Assembly: GCF_002807665.1 (NCBI RefSeq)
Contig: NZ_PEAY01000004.1
Coordinates: forward strand, 186,001-250,000
Length of the DNA: 64,000 bases
Direction of reading: 5' to 3'
Source of the DNA: Neoalteromonas facilis
Lineage (GTDB): Bacteria > Pseudomonadota > Gammaproteobacteria > Enterobacterales > Alteromonadaceae
Shown here: piece after piece, positions 9,465 through 18,255 of the stretch
Layout: each line of letters starts with the position of its first letter
How positions within the stretch are numbered: the first letter of the stretch is position 1
Program-made: the position numbers and the translations under genes
The notes under the pieces: model-generated
What the model saw: only the letters and a program-made list of their open reading frames with translations
The model's database searches: none
Told to the model about the DNA's origin: nothing

Positions 9465-10183
9465 TATTCAGTTCGCTCGAAAATGAGATCCCAAACACCG
9501 TGGCCTAATCGCTGGCCACGTGTTTCAAATTTAGTAATAGGTCTGTAGTCTGGTCTTGGCACGTAGTCATTAGTGGCTGCCGTGTTCTTGAAGCCCTCCG
9601 CCTGCTGCATAACTTCTAACATATGCTCTGCGTATGGCTCCCAATCGGTCGCCATGTGAAATGTGCCACCGATAGCGATTTTGTTGCGTAATTTCTGCAC
9701 GAATTCCGGTTGCACAATACGACGTTTGTGGTGACGTTTTTTGTGCCAAGGATCGGGAAAATACAATTGAAGGCGGTCTAAGCTGTTATCTTTTACGCAT
9801 TTGTCGAGTACCTCGACCGCATCGCGCTCAAACACACGTAAGTTTGTTACGCCAGCTTCATCAGCACTGCTTAAACACGCACCAACGCCTGGGCGGTGTA
9901 CTTCTATACCAACAAAGTTGAGGTTAGGGGCTGCTGCGGCCATTTCAACTAACGATGCCCCCATGCCGAATCCAATTTCTAACACGACAGGATTGTCATT
10001 ACCGAATACGTCAGCAAAATTGAGTACGCCATCATCGATGGTTAAACCCATAGTAGGCCAGCACTTTTCTAACGCTCGTGCCTGACCTTTAGTTAAACGG
10101 CCTTCACGCTTCACGTAGCTTTTTACTTTACTGATATATACGCCAGCAGCTTCTGCTTCGGCTTGATTCTTAAATTGCCCCAT
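9464..10183 (-). CDS. trmB: tRNA (guanine-46-N7) methyltransferase TrmB
   Basis: A 239-residue protein of usual TrmB length. Signature motifs are VLEIGFGMG (SAM binding), [16 protein letters not shown] (catalytic Asp and tRNA binding), [11 protein letters not shown] and, at the C-terminus, [12 protein letters not shown]. It makes m7G46 in the variable loop of tRNA. In most gammaproteobacteria trmB sits next to mutY and yggX; here mutY follows divergently after one hydrolase gene, so the neighbourhood is largely conserved. It is the first gene of the trmB-rsmC pair. Confidence 0.96.
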   Translation of the reverse strand: MGQFKNQAEAEAAGVYISKVKSYVKREGRLTKGQARALEKCWPTMGLTIDDGVLNFADVFGNDNPVVLEIGFGMGASLVEMAAAAPNLNFVGIEVHRPGVGACLSSADEAGVTNLRVFERDAVEVLDKCVKDNSLDRLQLYFPDPWHKKRHHKRRIVQPEFVQKLRNKIAIGGTFHMATDWEPYAEHMLEVMQQAEGFKNTAATNDYVPRPDYRPITKFETRGQRLGHGVWDLIFERTE

Positions 10184-10264
10184 AACAATGACCCTTACTG
10201 CATTTGCGCGGCATTATCCTAGGTTAGCGGATGAATGCAAATCCTGCGATGCGAAGTGAGTAAA

Positions 10265-10966
10265 TTAATTCGCAATTAATGCAGCACATTCACTGGGCCG
10301 GGTAAGCATCATCATGTGCGCTGTATTCTCTAGGCGGTGATAAGTAGCATTTTGCATCGATGCGGCTAAGGTCTTAATGTCATCAGCAGGCGCGATACTG
10401 TCGGCTTGGGCACATATAAAGCGGATAGGAATAGACAAGCGCTGCAGGCGTTTCCGTAGGTCCTCGCGTGGCGTGGTAGCCATCATTTGATGTTTCAACG
10501 TTGCACCACCTAAATCATTCGACATTTTCATTACTGTTTGAGTTAGCGCGTCATTTTTTAATTCTTCTGGCGTGAAGTAGCTACTTAGGCGAGCGCGAGT
10601 CATACCCTGATAGCGGCCATTGTCTATTGCGCTAATTATGGCTTTGCGCGTTGATGTTTCTGCAGCACTCAACCCGCAAGGGTTGTATCCAATTAGCGTA
10701 ACAGAGGCCACGCTTTTGCTCTCAAGCGCAGCTAGCGCGGCTACGTACCCCCCCATAGAATACCCTACAAGGTGAACGGCGTTGTCGAAGTAGCCAATGC
10801 GATCATGGGTTAACGTTAACATTTGTTCTAAATCGTTTGCCCATTGCAACGGAACATACTGCCGAGTCCCAGGGGAAAACTGCATGTGCTGCCACACCGG
10901 TAGCCAAATTCTTTCATCACACAGGGTGCCGGGCAAAAACAAGGTGGGTTCAGTTATTGCGTACAT
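10265..10966 (-). CDS. Alpha/beta hydrolase
   Basis: A 233-residue alpha/beta-hydrolase fold protein. The nucleophile elbow is GYSMGG (Ser70), the likely acid is Asp in AQADSIAP (near 190) and the likely base is His in NTAHMMML (near 217). An oxyanion-type LPGTLCDERIW near residue 11 resembles small carboxylesterase or MhpC/BioH-like enzymes. No signal peptide is present, so it should be cytoplasmic. The substrate cannot be told. It is divergent from mutY, 71 bp from start to start. Confidence 0.85.
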   Translation of the reverse strand: MYAITEPTLFLPGTLCDERIWLPVWQHMQFSPGTRQYVPLQWANDLEQMLTLTHDRIGYFDNAVHLVGYSMGGYVAALAALESKSVASVTLIGYNPCGLSAAETSTRKAIISAIDNGRYQGMTRARLSSYFTPEELKNDALTQTVMKMSNDLGGATLKHQMMATTPREDLRKRLQRLSIPIRFICAQADSIAPADDIKTLAASMQNATYHRLENTAHMMMLTRPSECAALIAN

Positions 10967-11037
10967 GATAGGTCATTGAGTGAACTTTATTGGTATTATA
11001 CGCGAATAGAGATAAAGACTTGAACTTTACGAGTGTT

Positions 11038-12096
11038 ATGACGTTTTCGGAAAAAGTGCTGACGTGGTTTGATATTCACGGGCGTAAACATTTACCGTGG
11101 CAACAATCGATATCTGCTTATCGTGTATGGGTGTCTGAGATCATGTTGCAGCAAACGCAAGTTGCTACCGTGATCCCCTATTTTGAACGCTTTATGCAGC
11201 GTTTCCCTTCGGTTACTGATTTAGCAAAGGCGCCTATCGATGAAGTGTTACATTTATGGACAGGGCTTGGGTACTACGCGAGAGCACGTAATTTACATAA
11301 AGCTGCAAACGTAATACTCGAACAGTTTGAGGGTAAGTTTCCCACGTCGTTTGACGATGTTGTCAGTTTGCCGGGGATCGGGAGATCAACCGCTGGCGCT
11401 ATTTTATCCATCGCAGAGCGGCAGCCCCATGCGATTTTAGATGGCAATGTAAAACGCGTGCTAGCGCGCTATTTTGCTGTTGATGGGTGGCCAGGGGCTC
11501 CTGCGGTTGCCAATCAGCTTTGGGCTTATGCAGAAGAGGTTTTACCGCAAGCGCGTAATCACCATTATACCCAAGCGATGATGGATCTCGGCGCGACATT
11601 GTGTACTCGCTCAAACCCAAAGTGTGAGTCTTGCCCCTTACAACAAGGCTGTTTGGCATATGTGCAGGGGCGTCAGCAAGAACTGCCGGGGAAGAAGCCT
11701 AAAAAAGCCCTGCCGGAGAAATCTGTAGTATTAGCGATTCCGTTTTTGCATGGCAGTGTGCTGATGCATCAGCGCCCACCTAGCGGTATCTGGGGCGGCT
11801 TGTGGGGATTTGAAGAGTTTACTGATATAGACTCGTTGAGTGCAAGTATGAAAAAACGATTTGGTGATCCGCTTGATGTCATGCAGCAAACATTGGCTTC
11901 ATTTCGTCATACTTTCAGCCACTTCCATCTTGATATCCACCCAGTATTGGTAAATGTAGGGCGCCAAGTGAGTTATCAAGTTAATGATCAACCCACGCTG
12001 TGGTTTGATATACAAGATCCACCCAATGTGGGGGTGTCTGCACCGACTGAACGTATCGTGAAAGCTATAAAAACTGATATCCTAGTCACAAGTTAA
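11038..12096 (+). CDS. mutY: A/G-specific adenine DNA glycosylase MutY
   Basis: A 352-residue protein (E. coli 350) that removes adenine mispaired with 8-oxoguanine. Catalytic Glu34 lies in [11 protein letters not shown], the helix-hairpin-helix is [10 protein letters not shown] (111-120), and the catalytic Asp135 is in ILDGNVKR. The [4Fe-4S] cluster cysteines are C189, C196, C199 and C205 (spacing 6-2-5). A C-terminal NUDIX-like domain reads [15 protein letters not shown]. The in-frame GTG at 10990 is unlikely, since ATG 11038 aligns with the family start. It is followed 16 bp later by yggX, the same pairing as in E. coli. Confidence 0.97.
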   Translation: MTFSEKVLTWFDIHGRKHLPWQQSISAYRVWVSEIMLQQTQVATVIPYFERFMQRFPSVTDLAKAPIDEVLHLWTGLGYYARARNLHKAANVILEQFEGKFPTSFDDVVSLPGIGRSTAGAILSIAERQPHAILDGNVKRVLARYFAVDGWPGAPAVANQLWAYAEEVLPQARNHHYTQAMMDLGATLCTRSNPKCESCPLQQGCLAYVQGRQQELPGKKPKKALPEKSVVLAIPFLHGSVLMHQRPPSGIWGGLWGFEEFTDIDSLSASMKKRFGDPLDVMQQTLASFRHTFSHFHLDIHPVLVNVGRQVSYQVNDQPTLWFDIQDPPNVGVSAPTERIVKAIKTDILVTS

Positions 12097-12112
12097 CGTA
12101 ATAGAGACCTTT

Positions 12113-12385
12113 ATGAGCAGACAAATATATTGTCAATTTTTAAAGCAAGACGCTGAAGGGATGGATTTTCAACTTTACCCAGGCGAAGTCGGGAAACGCA
12201 TCTTTGAAAATATTTCGAAGCAGGCTTGGGCAGAATGGCAACAAAAGCAAACGATGCTGATTAACGAGCATAAGCTGAATATGATGGAGCCTGAATCACG
12301 CAAATTTCTTGAAAAAACCATGGTGGCTTACTTATTTGAAGGCATAGAACCCGCCATCGAAGGTTATGTACCGCCGCAAAAGTAA
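12113..12385 (+). CDS. yggX: Fe(2+)-trafficking/oxidative protection protein YggX
   Basis: A 90-residue YggX. The family core is fully present: a conserved Cys7 in QIYCQFLK, then [28 protein letters not shown] and MVAYLFEG. In enterics YggX protects iron-sulfur clusters from oxidation. It lies directly behind mutY, an iron-sulfur enzyme acting on oxidised DNA, so an operon is likely. Confidence 0.96.
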   Translation: MSRQIYCQFLKQDAEGMDFQLYPGEVGKRIFENISKQAWAEWQQKQTMLINEHKLNMMEPESRKFLEKTMVAYLFEGIEPAIEGYVPPQK

Positions 12386-12455
12386 GCATTCGGTGAATAA
12401 TTGAAGTAAAAACGGTGATTGTTTAGCCAATTGCACAAATCAATGCAAAAAGCTG

Positions 12456-12484
12456 TTGACTTGAGGGTACGAAATCCGTTTAAT
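12456..12484 (+). promoter_or_regulatory. Sigma-70 promoter of tRNA-Phe
   Basis: A TTGACT -35 box at 12456-12461 and a TTTAAT -10 box at 12479-12484 are separated by 17 bp. A GC-rich ACGCACC discriminator follows, and the tRNA begins 11 bp after the -10 box. The spacing and the discriminator fit a stable-RNA promoter. Confidence 0.65.
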
Positions 12485-12494
12485 ACGCACCCAC

Positions 12495-12570
12495 GCCCAG
12501 ATAGCTCAGTTGGTAGAGCAGCGGATTGAAAATCCGCGTGTCGGTGGTTCGATCCCGCCTCTGGGCACCA
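12495..12570 (+). tRNA. tRNA-Phe (GAA)
   Basis: A 76-nt tRNA with an encoded CCA end. The acceptor stem pairs GCCCAGA with TCTGGGC; the D-loop contains AGTTGGTAGA; the anticodon stem-loop CGGATTGAAAATCCG carries GAA; and the T-loop is GGTTCGATCCC. It has its own promoter upstream and a rho-independent terminator downstream, so it appears monocistronic. Confidence 0.98.
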
Positions 12571-12643
12571 TTATTCAGAAAGCCTGCTTTTTAGCAGGTT
12601 TTTTTGTGTCTGGAATCCGCCACGCTCAGCGTGTCGATGCCGG
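12550..12643 (+). repeat. 94-bp direct repeat, copy 1 (tRNA-Phe 3' end plus terminator)
   Basis: Copy 1 covers the last 21 bases of tRNA-Phe, its terminator, and about 37 bp beyond it that include a small CACGC-TCA-GCGTG hairpin. An identical 94-bp copy is found at 12657-12750, giving a repeat period of 107 bp. Confidence 0.95.
12581..12606 (+). terminator. Rho-independent terminator of tRNA-Phe (copy 1)
   Basis: The stem AGCCTGCT / AGCAGGTT closes a TTTT loop and is followed by a run of T residues. It lies 10 bp after the tRNA CCA end. Confidence 0.85.
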
Positions 12644-12656
12644 TTACCGTGAGTTG

Positions 12657-12750
12657 CGATCCCGCCTCTGGGCACCATTATTCAGAAAGCCTGCTTTTTA
12701 GCAGGTTTTTTTGTGTCTGGAATCCGCCACGCTCAGCGTGTCGATGCCGG
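12657..12750 (+). repeat. 94-bp direct repeat, copy 2 (tRNA-Phe 3' fragment plus terminator)
   Basis: This is an exact copy of 12550-12643. The 13 bp between the copies (12644-12656) still resembles a decayed T-arm (CCGTGAGTTG compared with TCGGTGGTT), so the duplicated unit probably began within the tRNA. It contains no full tRNA. It may be an att-like footprint at a tRNA 3' end, or a simple tandem duplication. Confidence 0.95.
12688..12713 (+). terminator. Duplicated terminator hairpin (copy 2)
   Basis: The same AGCCTGCT / AGCAGGTT stem with a TTTT loop and T-run as the tRNA-Phe terminator, 107 bp further on inside the direct repeat. It would act as a back-up terminator. Confidence 0.75.
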
Positions 12751-12768
12751 CTATAATAATTAATTGAT

Positions 12769-12972
12769 TTAATTATCTTCGCTGCCCTTAACTTTTTTAC
12801 ATGCCCTCAAATCGCTAAAACAGGTGGTGCATACTCCTAAACCAGCTAACCCTGTAAAAACCCAGGCCATTAATAGCTGTGCAGTGCTCCCCTGAATTCG
12901 CATATCACCATTAATTGTTGAAAGAGCCAGTATTGCAATTACCAATAACTGCCATAACACCCACAGCGCCAA
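12769..12972 (-). CDS. Small membrane protein, possibly the second half of a frameshifted gene
   Basis: A 67-codon frame from TTG 12972, with two hydrophobic segments (about residues 3-19 and 32-48) and a C-terminus rich in Cys and Lys (CTTCFSDLRACKK). Its frame overlaps the end of the upstream small membrane ORF by 62 bp, and an in-frame TGA sits directly before the TTG. It could be translated by coupling, or it could be the distal part of one membrane protein broken by a frameshift. No family is recognised. Confidence 0.4.
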   Translation of the reverse strand: MALWVLWQLLVIAILALSTINGDMRIQGSTAQLLMAWVFTGLAGLGVCTTCFSDLRACKKVKGSEDN

Positions 12973-13069
12973 TCATTACCGTCCAAATCCCTAGGCCGTC
13001 AATAGAACCCAACATCCATCTGGTTACTGCGCATGCCAACGCAAAAAGAAACGAAAAACCTAACTTCAT
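12911..13069 (-). CDS. Small hydrophobic protein, 52 aa
   Basis: The ATG at 13069 has an unusually good ribosome-binding site (GGAGGCGGAT directly before it), which argues for real translation. The 52-residue product has two hydrophobic stretches (FSFLFALACAV, then IWTVMIGAVGVMAVIG). Its 3' end overlaps the next small membrane ORF in another frame. The longer frame starting at 13156 lacks support. Function is unknown. Confidence 0.5.
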   Translation of the reverse strand: MKLGFSFLFALACAVTRWMLGSIDGLGIWTVMIGAVGVMAVIGNCNTGSFNN

Positions 13070-13124
13070 ATCCGCCTCCACATACGTGCTGTTAAAAGTG
13101 TATTTTCGATCGTTGCGCTTCCAA

Positions 13125-14246
13125 TCAGCGCTTTGAAAGTTGAGGTAAAATTTCATTTACAAGCAGTTTTAGTGGAGCAAACTGCTCAATGGAATTAAAT
13201 GCATTACCTATAAAAGTGGCAACCAAGGCAATTTCAGGAATGATAATTATAAAGTTACCGCCGTTACCATGAGCATAGATCATATGCACAGTATCAGTTC
13301 CGTTAGGCACATACATTGACCACCACAACATGCCATATTGCTCTCTCCGTTCGGGCACAGGGGTCTGTACAGCGGTAATTTTTGCAATCCACTTTTCGCT
13401 AACAATTTGCTTTCCGTGCCAACGCCCTTTATTTAACACCAGTAAACCTATTTTGTGTAGGTCGCTTAAGCGCATCTTCAGGTGCCCTCCGGTATCTGTG
13501 CGCCCTTTGGGGGTCGTCTCCCAGTGAATATCTTCAATTCCCATTTTAGAAAATAAATACTTGTCGGCAAATACGGGGACTGGCATCTCTGTCTGGGAGG
13601 TGATTATTTCTCCCAAAGCAATTACATTGCCGGTGCAGTAATTAAAATGCTCACCTGGTTCAAAAGCAACCGGTTTTGAAGACCAAAAGCCAATCCAGTC
13701 GTGACTTTGATACATCTTATCTTCATGCCCTACAGAGGCTGAAACCCAATCATTGCACGCCAACCCTGAGCGCATTGTAAGTAAATCGTGCACGGTAATA
13801 GATGTTTTTTGTACATCGACAGCTATTGATGAACTTGAAAAATATTGGGGCAGAAAAAGGGATACCGGCGTACGAAGCAATGATTCCGTATCAAATGCTT
13901 CACTAACACCAAATAATAACGCAGTAATACTCTTGGTTGCAGAGCGGATATCTACAGGTTTATTTGCATTGTGCGAATCCTTTAGGGCTATAAGAAGCGT
14001 TTCAGGGCTTTCGCCAATAGACAACTTTGCTCCCAATATGTGAGGGTACTCATGACCTGATATTCGCTTAGAGATAGACGCCAGCTCACCGTTGCTCTGG
14101 GCCATGGCAGCTTCAGCAGAAAATATAAAAAATATATATAGTAGTGTTGTTTTCAAAGTTAGAAGGTTGCCAGTAGTTGCTGATTTAAATGTGTCGCAAA
14201 CTCTTCCACCAAAGTTTAAAAGCATAAAGTCACGGTTTGTATTCAT
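13125..14246 (-). CDS. Secreted serine hydrolase (class C beta-lactamase-like)
   Basis: A 373-residue protein with the penicillin-binding/beta-lactamase fold. The SxxK motif is SATK (Ser102, Lys105), the second motif lies in FNYCTGNVIALG, and the third is HGNGG near the C-terminus in place of KTG. The family includes esterases, peptidases and beta-lactamases, and the substrate is not predictable. A typical signal peptide begins only at residue 31 (LKTTLLYIFFIFSAEAAMAQ), so a TTG at 14156 may be the true start; the ATG at 14246 has no clear ribosome-binding site. It lies downstream of the CadC-like regulator on the same strand. Confidence 0.85.
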   Translation of the reverse strand: MNTNRDFMLLNFGGRVCDTFKSATTGNLLTLKTTLLYIFFIFSAEAAMAQSNGELASISKRISGHEYPHILGAKLSIGESPETLLIALKDSHNANKPVDIRSATKSITALLFGVSEAFDTESLLRTPVSLFLPQYFSSSSIAVDVQKTSITVHDLLTMRSGLACNDWVSASVGHEDKMYQSHDWIGFWSSKPVAFEPGEHFNYCTGNVIALGEIITSQTEMPVPVFADKYLFSKMGIEDIHWETTPKGRTDTGGHLKMRLSDLHKIGLLVLNKGRWHGKQIVSEKWIAKITAVQTPVPERREQYGMLWWSMYVPNGTDTVHMIYAHGNGGNFIIIIPEIALVATFIGNAFNSIEQFAPLKLLVNEILPQLSKR

Positions 14247-14314
14247 GGAAAGGAATAAAATGTGTGCGTGAGTTGCAACCCTGCCCTATCTTTTATGCTT
14301 CAGATAATGCTCGG

Positions 14315-16351
14315 TCAATTGGTTGCATTTTTGGTTCGAACGATGTCTGTTTCGCGACTTTCTAATGAGTGAAACAAAACACCTTTGGAAAACACATCAA
14401 AATTGGGGCTGCTGTTTTGAGTAATTTGGGATGTATGCCCATGCTCGTCCGTTTTAAGTAGTTGGTAATGGTCATTGTGCCAACGTTGCCAATACCAATT
14501 GTCTTCCAGTTTTCTTAGGTTAAATCTAGCTCCCGTCATTATATTTAGGTTCTCTGCCCTGGGTATTGAAATGGGGATTTGATCACTTCCTTGGTATAAA
14601 TTGCCTAGCCTATCAAGCCATAGTGTATTGCTGTCATTATTCTCAAATCGAACAAATTGCCAATGGCCTCCGATGCTATTGGCCTCGTCAGTTTCAAGGT
14701 TGTAATTTTTAACTACCCACTCATTGTCTTGCTTTACACTGTAGTAGATCGTTTGCTCATCCTTAAACGACACAGACCTTATTTCAGTTTGCGGAATTTT
14801 GAGTTTTCGATGTGTGTATGTTTCTAAATCTATTATATGAATTTCATTGAGGGTAAGGCCTGCAAGCTTTTTGCCGCCCGGTGAAAATGCTAAATCAAGA
14901 AAATGCCTCTGGTCATTAAACTGGCTTATCTTGCGATGATTATTACCAGACAAATCCGCCAGCCATAATTCTTCTGTACCACTTGATAATCCGATATAGG
15001 CGATTTTGTCTTCTGCGGGACTTACGGTAGCTAATCTGTCATCCACTGAACTGTTCGCAACATTAAAGGGTTGACCGGATGAGAACAGAAATAGCCCAAT
15101 ATCAAGATTTCCTTTGCCCACAGGGAATAAATAGTCTTCTCCATTGGGATGGCGCTCTGGTGCATATAGCCGCTGAGAGCCTGCAAACACTACTTGTCTG
15201 TCTTGTCCGTTCAAATCATAACTTACTAACTGTACCGCAGGATGCTCACCCATCAATACAACACGATCACCAGAATGGTTCCAGATACCGCAACAAATAT
15301 AAGCATCCAACTCAAACAAAAGACTCATTGCATTTGTGTCTAAATCCACTGAATAAAAGCCTAGCCAAAGCTCCTTAGTCGGTGAGGAAACTAGCAACTT
15401 GTTTTGTGTTGGATGTAAATCAAATGACAAGTTTCCACCTAAGAAAAGTGGTGGCTGATTGATTTTCCGACGCTTTTCAGTTGTTAAGTTGTATTCAAAT
15501 AATTCATAAGGCAATTGCGAATTGGCCCGTTCTGCGAAAATGAGGACATCGTCATTGTGAGTAAATGCAATTTTTCCAAAACTACCGGCAGCGCAATTGT
15601 ATATCAGCTCAGCGTCACCCAATACCATGTCGTTGAATGACTGAAGGTAATATCGACAGTATCCCTGCTTCGCCACTAAATAAACTAATTTGTCGCCCGC
15701 TTTATTCCAACTTGCTGGACCGATCCAGGCTTCATCATCGTCAACAGGTCTAACTTCTATTTTGGCGCTATTGGACAGTTGCTTAACGTAAAGCCGCATT
15801 ATTCCATCACTTAATTCTGAATACGTTAGATATTGTTGATTAGGAGAAATGCGAGGATGTGACTCTTGACCTAATGCACTCGTCAGCGGCTTTAACTCTG
15901 TCATCACAGTCGATTCTTTACCTGTTGGCTGATACCAGAGAAAGAGCACAGCAACAAACAGGGGAACAACCAAGGCAATATATATTAGAAAAGGACGCTT
16001 ACGTTTTTTAGGTTTAGACTCACTCAGGTCTTGCTCAGCCGTGATGGGTTGAACATTCGCTACAAACTTGTATCCCTTTTTAGGGAAAGTAGCGATAAAT
16101 CTTGGGGCTTTAAGACTGTCTCCAAAATGTTTGCGGAGCTTGGTAATGGCGCGGTTGACGGCACTGTCGGTTACAGTGCGACCTAGCCATACTGCAGTAA
16201 TGAGTTCGTCTCTGCTCAAAATAACATCGGGGTGCTGACAAAAGTGAGACAACAACTCAACAAGAATTGGCTCCAAAGACTGCTCATTTTCGCTGCGAGT
16301 TAATGTTTGTTGTTGATCACAAAAAACAAAGTCTTCTATTTGCCAGCGCAT
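14315..16351 (-). CDS. CadC-like membrane transcription regulator with a beta-propeller sensor
   Basis: A 678-residue protein. An OmpR/PhoB-type winged helix occupies about residues 1-100 (DSAVNRAITKLRKHFGD, then TFPKKGYKFVA), followed by a basic linker KPKKRKRPF, a single transmembrane segment (about 124-142), and a periplasmic TolB/WD40-like propeller of over 500 residues (HPRISPNQQYLTYSE, SPAEDKIAYIG, SPGGKKLAGL). This is the CadC/ToxR layout, a one-component sensor that binds DNA from the membrane. It is divergent from a secreted serine hydrolase, with a second one downstream; control of one or both is an inference. Confidence 0.9.
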   Translation of the reverse strand: MRWQIEDFVFCDQQQTLTRSENEQSLEPILVELLSHFCQHPDVILSRDELITAVWLGRTVTDSAVNRAITKLRKHFGDSLKAPRFIATFPKKGYKFVANVQPITAEQDLSESKPKKRKRPFLIYIALVVPLFVAVLFLWYQPTGKESTVMTELKPLTSALGQESHPRISPNQQYLTYSELSDGIMRLYVKQLSNSAKIEVRPVDDDEAWIGPASWNKAGDKLVYLVAKQGYCRYYLQSFNDMVLGDAELIYNCAAGSFGKIAFTHNDDVLIFAERANSQLPYELFEYNLTTEKRRKINQPPLFLGGNLSFDLHPTQNKLLVSSPTKELWLGFYSVDLDTNAMSLLFELDAYICCGIWNHSGDRVVLMGEHPAVQLVSYDLNGQDRQVVFAGSQRLYAPERHPNGEDYLFPVGKGNLDIGLFLFSSGQPFNVANSSVDDRLATVSPAEDKIAYIGLSSGTEELWLADLSGNNHRKISQFNDQRHFLDLAFSPGGKKLAGLTLNEIHIIDLETYTHRKLKIPQTEIRSVSFKDEQTIYYSVKQDNEWVVKNYNLETDEANSIGGHWQFVRFENNDSNTLWLDRLGNLYQGSDQIPISIPRAENLNIMTGARFNLRKLEDNWYWQRWHNDHYQLLKTDEHGHTSQITQNSSPNFDVFSKGVLFHSLESRETDIVRTKNATN

Positions 16352-16405
16352 TGATAACTATCTCGGATTTAATTGAGGGAAAATTAGCACATGCAAAGGG
16401 CTAAA

Positions 16406-16440
16406 TCATCAAAGGTCACAAAAAGTCATCTAAAAATCAT
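16406..16440. promoter_or_regulatory. Phased direct repeats, candidate operator of the CadC-like regulator
   Basis: In the 151-bp divergent intergenic region, four TCA(T/C) words, each preceded by an A-rich stretch, start at 16406, 16416, 16426 and 16437. The 10-11 bp spacing puts them on one DNA face. OmpR/PhoB-type winged-helix proteins bind such direct repeats (the PhoB box repeats TGTCA every 11 bp). The assignment to the neighbouring regulator is an inference. Confidence 0.45.
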
Positions 16441-16502
16441 GTCTAAATTCGGTACATAAATAGTCTTTACGCTTCTACTTTAAGAGTTGAGAAAGAGACA
16501 CT

Positions 16503-17960
16503 ATGAAAAATGTTGGATTACTATTGGCGCTGGTCAGTTTTCAGATCTTCGCCAGTCAAGATGCGATAGAAAATGGGTTGCGTGCCCCTGTTGCGTTTGA
16601 GAATGAATCGATAGAAACCTATTCTGTATACGAAAGACTTGCCCACTACAAAGTCCCTGCTATTAGTTTTGCATTAATTGAAAAGGGTGAAATTGCTTGG
16701 GCACAAGCTTATGGCACTACTTCAGCAACCTCAGAAGAAAAAGTTACTGTCGATACTGCTTTTCAGGCCGCATCTATCGCCAAACCGGTCACAGCATTTG
16801 GTGTTATGCGGATGAAAGACGAATCCATAATCAATATAAATAAAGATATAAACCAGTATTTAACGTCGCTAACATTGCCCGAAACTGAATTTACCATCGA
16901 TGCAAAAATTTCATTTAAGAACTTGTTAGATCATACTTCTGGACTAACCGGTGGAGGGTATCAGGGGTATGTTAATAACAGCCCAATACCCTCTGATGTT
17001 CAAACGTTTCTCGGGCAAGGGCCTGCGACTAATCCAGCAACAGAAATCGAAGCCATACCAAACACTCAAGTCCTATATTCGGGCGCAGGATATACGTTGG
17101 CTGAAATTGCATTAAGCGATGTATTTGATCGACCTTTTGAAAGCATTATGGATGAGTGGGTGTTGTCGACATTGCAAATGAAAAATAGCTCATTTGCAAT
17201 GGAGCACCCTAATAAGCCAGGGGTTCAAACAGCTATGGGGCATGATTCAAAAGGCAGTCAAATTGAAGGCGGATGGCGACGCCATCCTGAGCAGGCTGCT
17301 GCTGGCTTGTGGTCTACACCTAGTGATTTAGCAAAGCTGGCGCTAGAAATGACTAATGCTTTTAATGGAAATAGTAAGCTGTTATCGAAAGCTTCTGCGC
17401 ACGAAATGTTGACCAAAGTCCTACCGGAGCAGGACCTAGCGGCTCAATTTGGGGGGCATCCAGCAATGACTTTTGTGATCAACGGCGAAAATGAAGAGTT
17501 TTTGTTCAAACATGCTGGCGGCACTTTCGGCTATCGGTGTTTTTTAATCATGTACCCCAATACAGGCAAAGGCGCAGTTTTCATGACAAATTCTGATGCA
17601 GGTTTTAGTGTTGGACTGGAAATGTTGAGAGCGGCATCTGACGTACACCATTGGCCGGATTACAAAATAACCTCATATCAACGTCGAACGCCTAATCCCA
17701 AAGAACAAGCAAGGTTTATTGGAACATATCAGTTTGAGGCGGGGTTGAGCGTGAAGGTAATTGCTACGACAAAAGCCGATGGTATGGCGATTGTATTTCC
17801 GAATGGAGATGTTTACCCACTTCTTGCGATTAAAGGAAATCACGCATACCTACACACAGACAGTGGTTTGGAGGTGAATTTTGATACTTCCTCTGATACA
17901 CCCGTTATCTCACTTTACAATCAGTCTGGCAGAAAAGTTCAATCTCGGACTGTGAATTGA
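16503..17960 (+). CDS. Secreted serine hydrolase (beta-lactamase/PBP-like)
   Basis: A 485-residue protein with a short N-terminal signal peptide (about residues 1-18). The SxxK motif is SIAK (Ser91, Lys94), the Tyr motif is YSGAGY (Tyr192), and the third motif is HAGG (His337). An additional beta-rich C-terminal domain (about 395-485) follows the catalytic fold, as in many esterase-type members with DUF3471-like tails. ATG 16503 is preceded by AGAAAGAGA. It is divergent from the CadC-like regulator, and a hairpin sits just after its stop codon. Substrate unknown. Confidence 0.88.
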   Translation: MKNVGLLLALVSFQIFASQDAIENGLRAPVAFENESIETYSVYERLAHYKVPAISFALIEKGEIAWAQAYGTTSATSEEKVTVDTAFQAASIAKPVTAFGVMRMKDESIININKDINQYLTSLTLPETEFTIDAKISFKNLLDHTSGLTGGGYQGYVNNSPIPSDVQTFLGQGPATNPATEIEAIPNTQVLYSGAGYTLAEIALSDVFDRPFESIMDEWVLSTLQMKNSSFAMEHPNKPGVQTAMGHDSKGSQIEGGWRRHPEQAAAGLWSTPSDLAKLALEMTNAFNGNSKLLSKASAHEMLTKVLPEQDLAAQFGGHPAMTFVINGENEEFLFKHAGGTFGYRCFLIMYPNTGKGAVFMTNSDAGFSVGLEMLRAASDVHHWPDYKITSYQRRTPNPKEQARFIGTYQFEAGLSVKVIATTKADGMAIVFPNGDVYPLLAIKGNHAYLHTDSGLEVNFDTSSDTPVISLYNQSGRKVQSRTVN

Positions 17961-17973
17961 GTTATCTGGATTG

Positions 17974-18002
17974 CTGATAGTGAGGTATGTCCTCCCTATC
18001 AG
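17974..18002 (+). other. Strong hairpin after the serine hydrolase gene
   Basis: The inverted repeat CTGATAG-T-GAGG / CCTC-C-CTATCAG has 11 pairs, one mismatch and a 5-nt loop, 14 bp after the stop codon. There is no T-run, so it is more likely an mRNA 3' stabiliser or weak terminator than a classical one. Confidence 0.5.
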
Positions 18003-18255
18003 CTCAGCCACAGATAGAGACGAAAATGATATTTAATGGTGTTGTCCTGCCTGTATTGAGCGTGATTTTCATCCCCTAGTAACTTGCCGAATCAAGCATA
18101 GTAGAGAAGGGCTGCTGTATAGACATGGTCGGTATTAGTATTTTCCCTCGAGTTCTTATTTGAGTTCCCTAACGGGCAGATTACGGGATTAAAAAATCGC
18201 GCATTGCGACTATCTTTTTGTGCCTGTGCCCCATGAATTTGATGTAGTGCAGGGG

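Noticed and set aside
12510-12701. 63-aa plus-strand open frame over tRNA-Phe
   Set aside because: It runs through the tRNA gene, its terminator and the direct repeat; the sequence is explained by RNA and repeat features.
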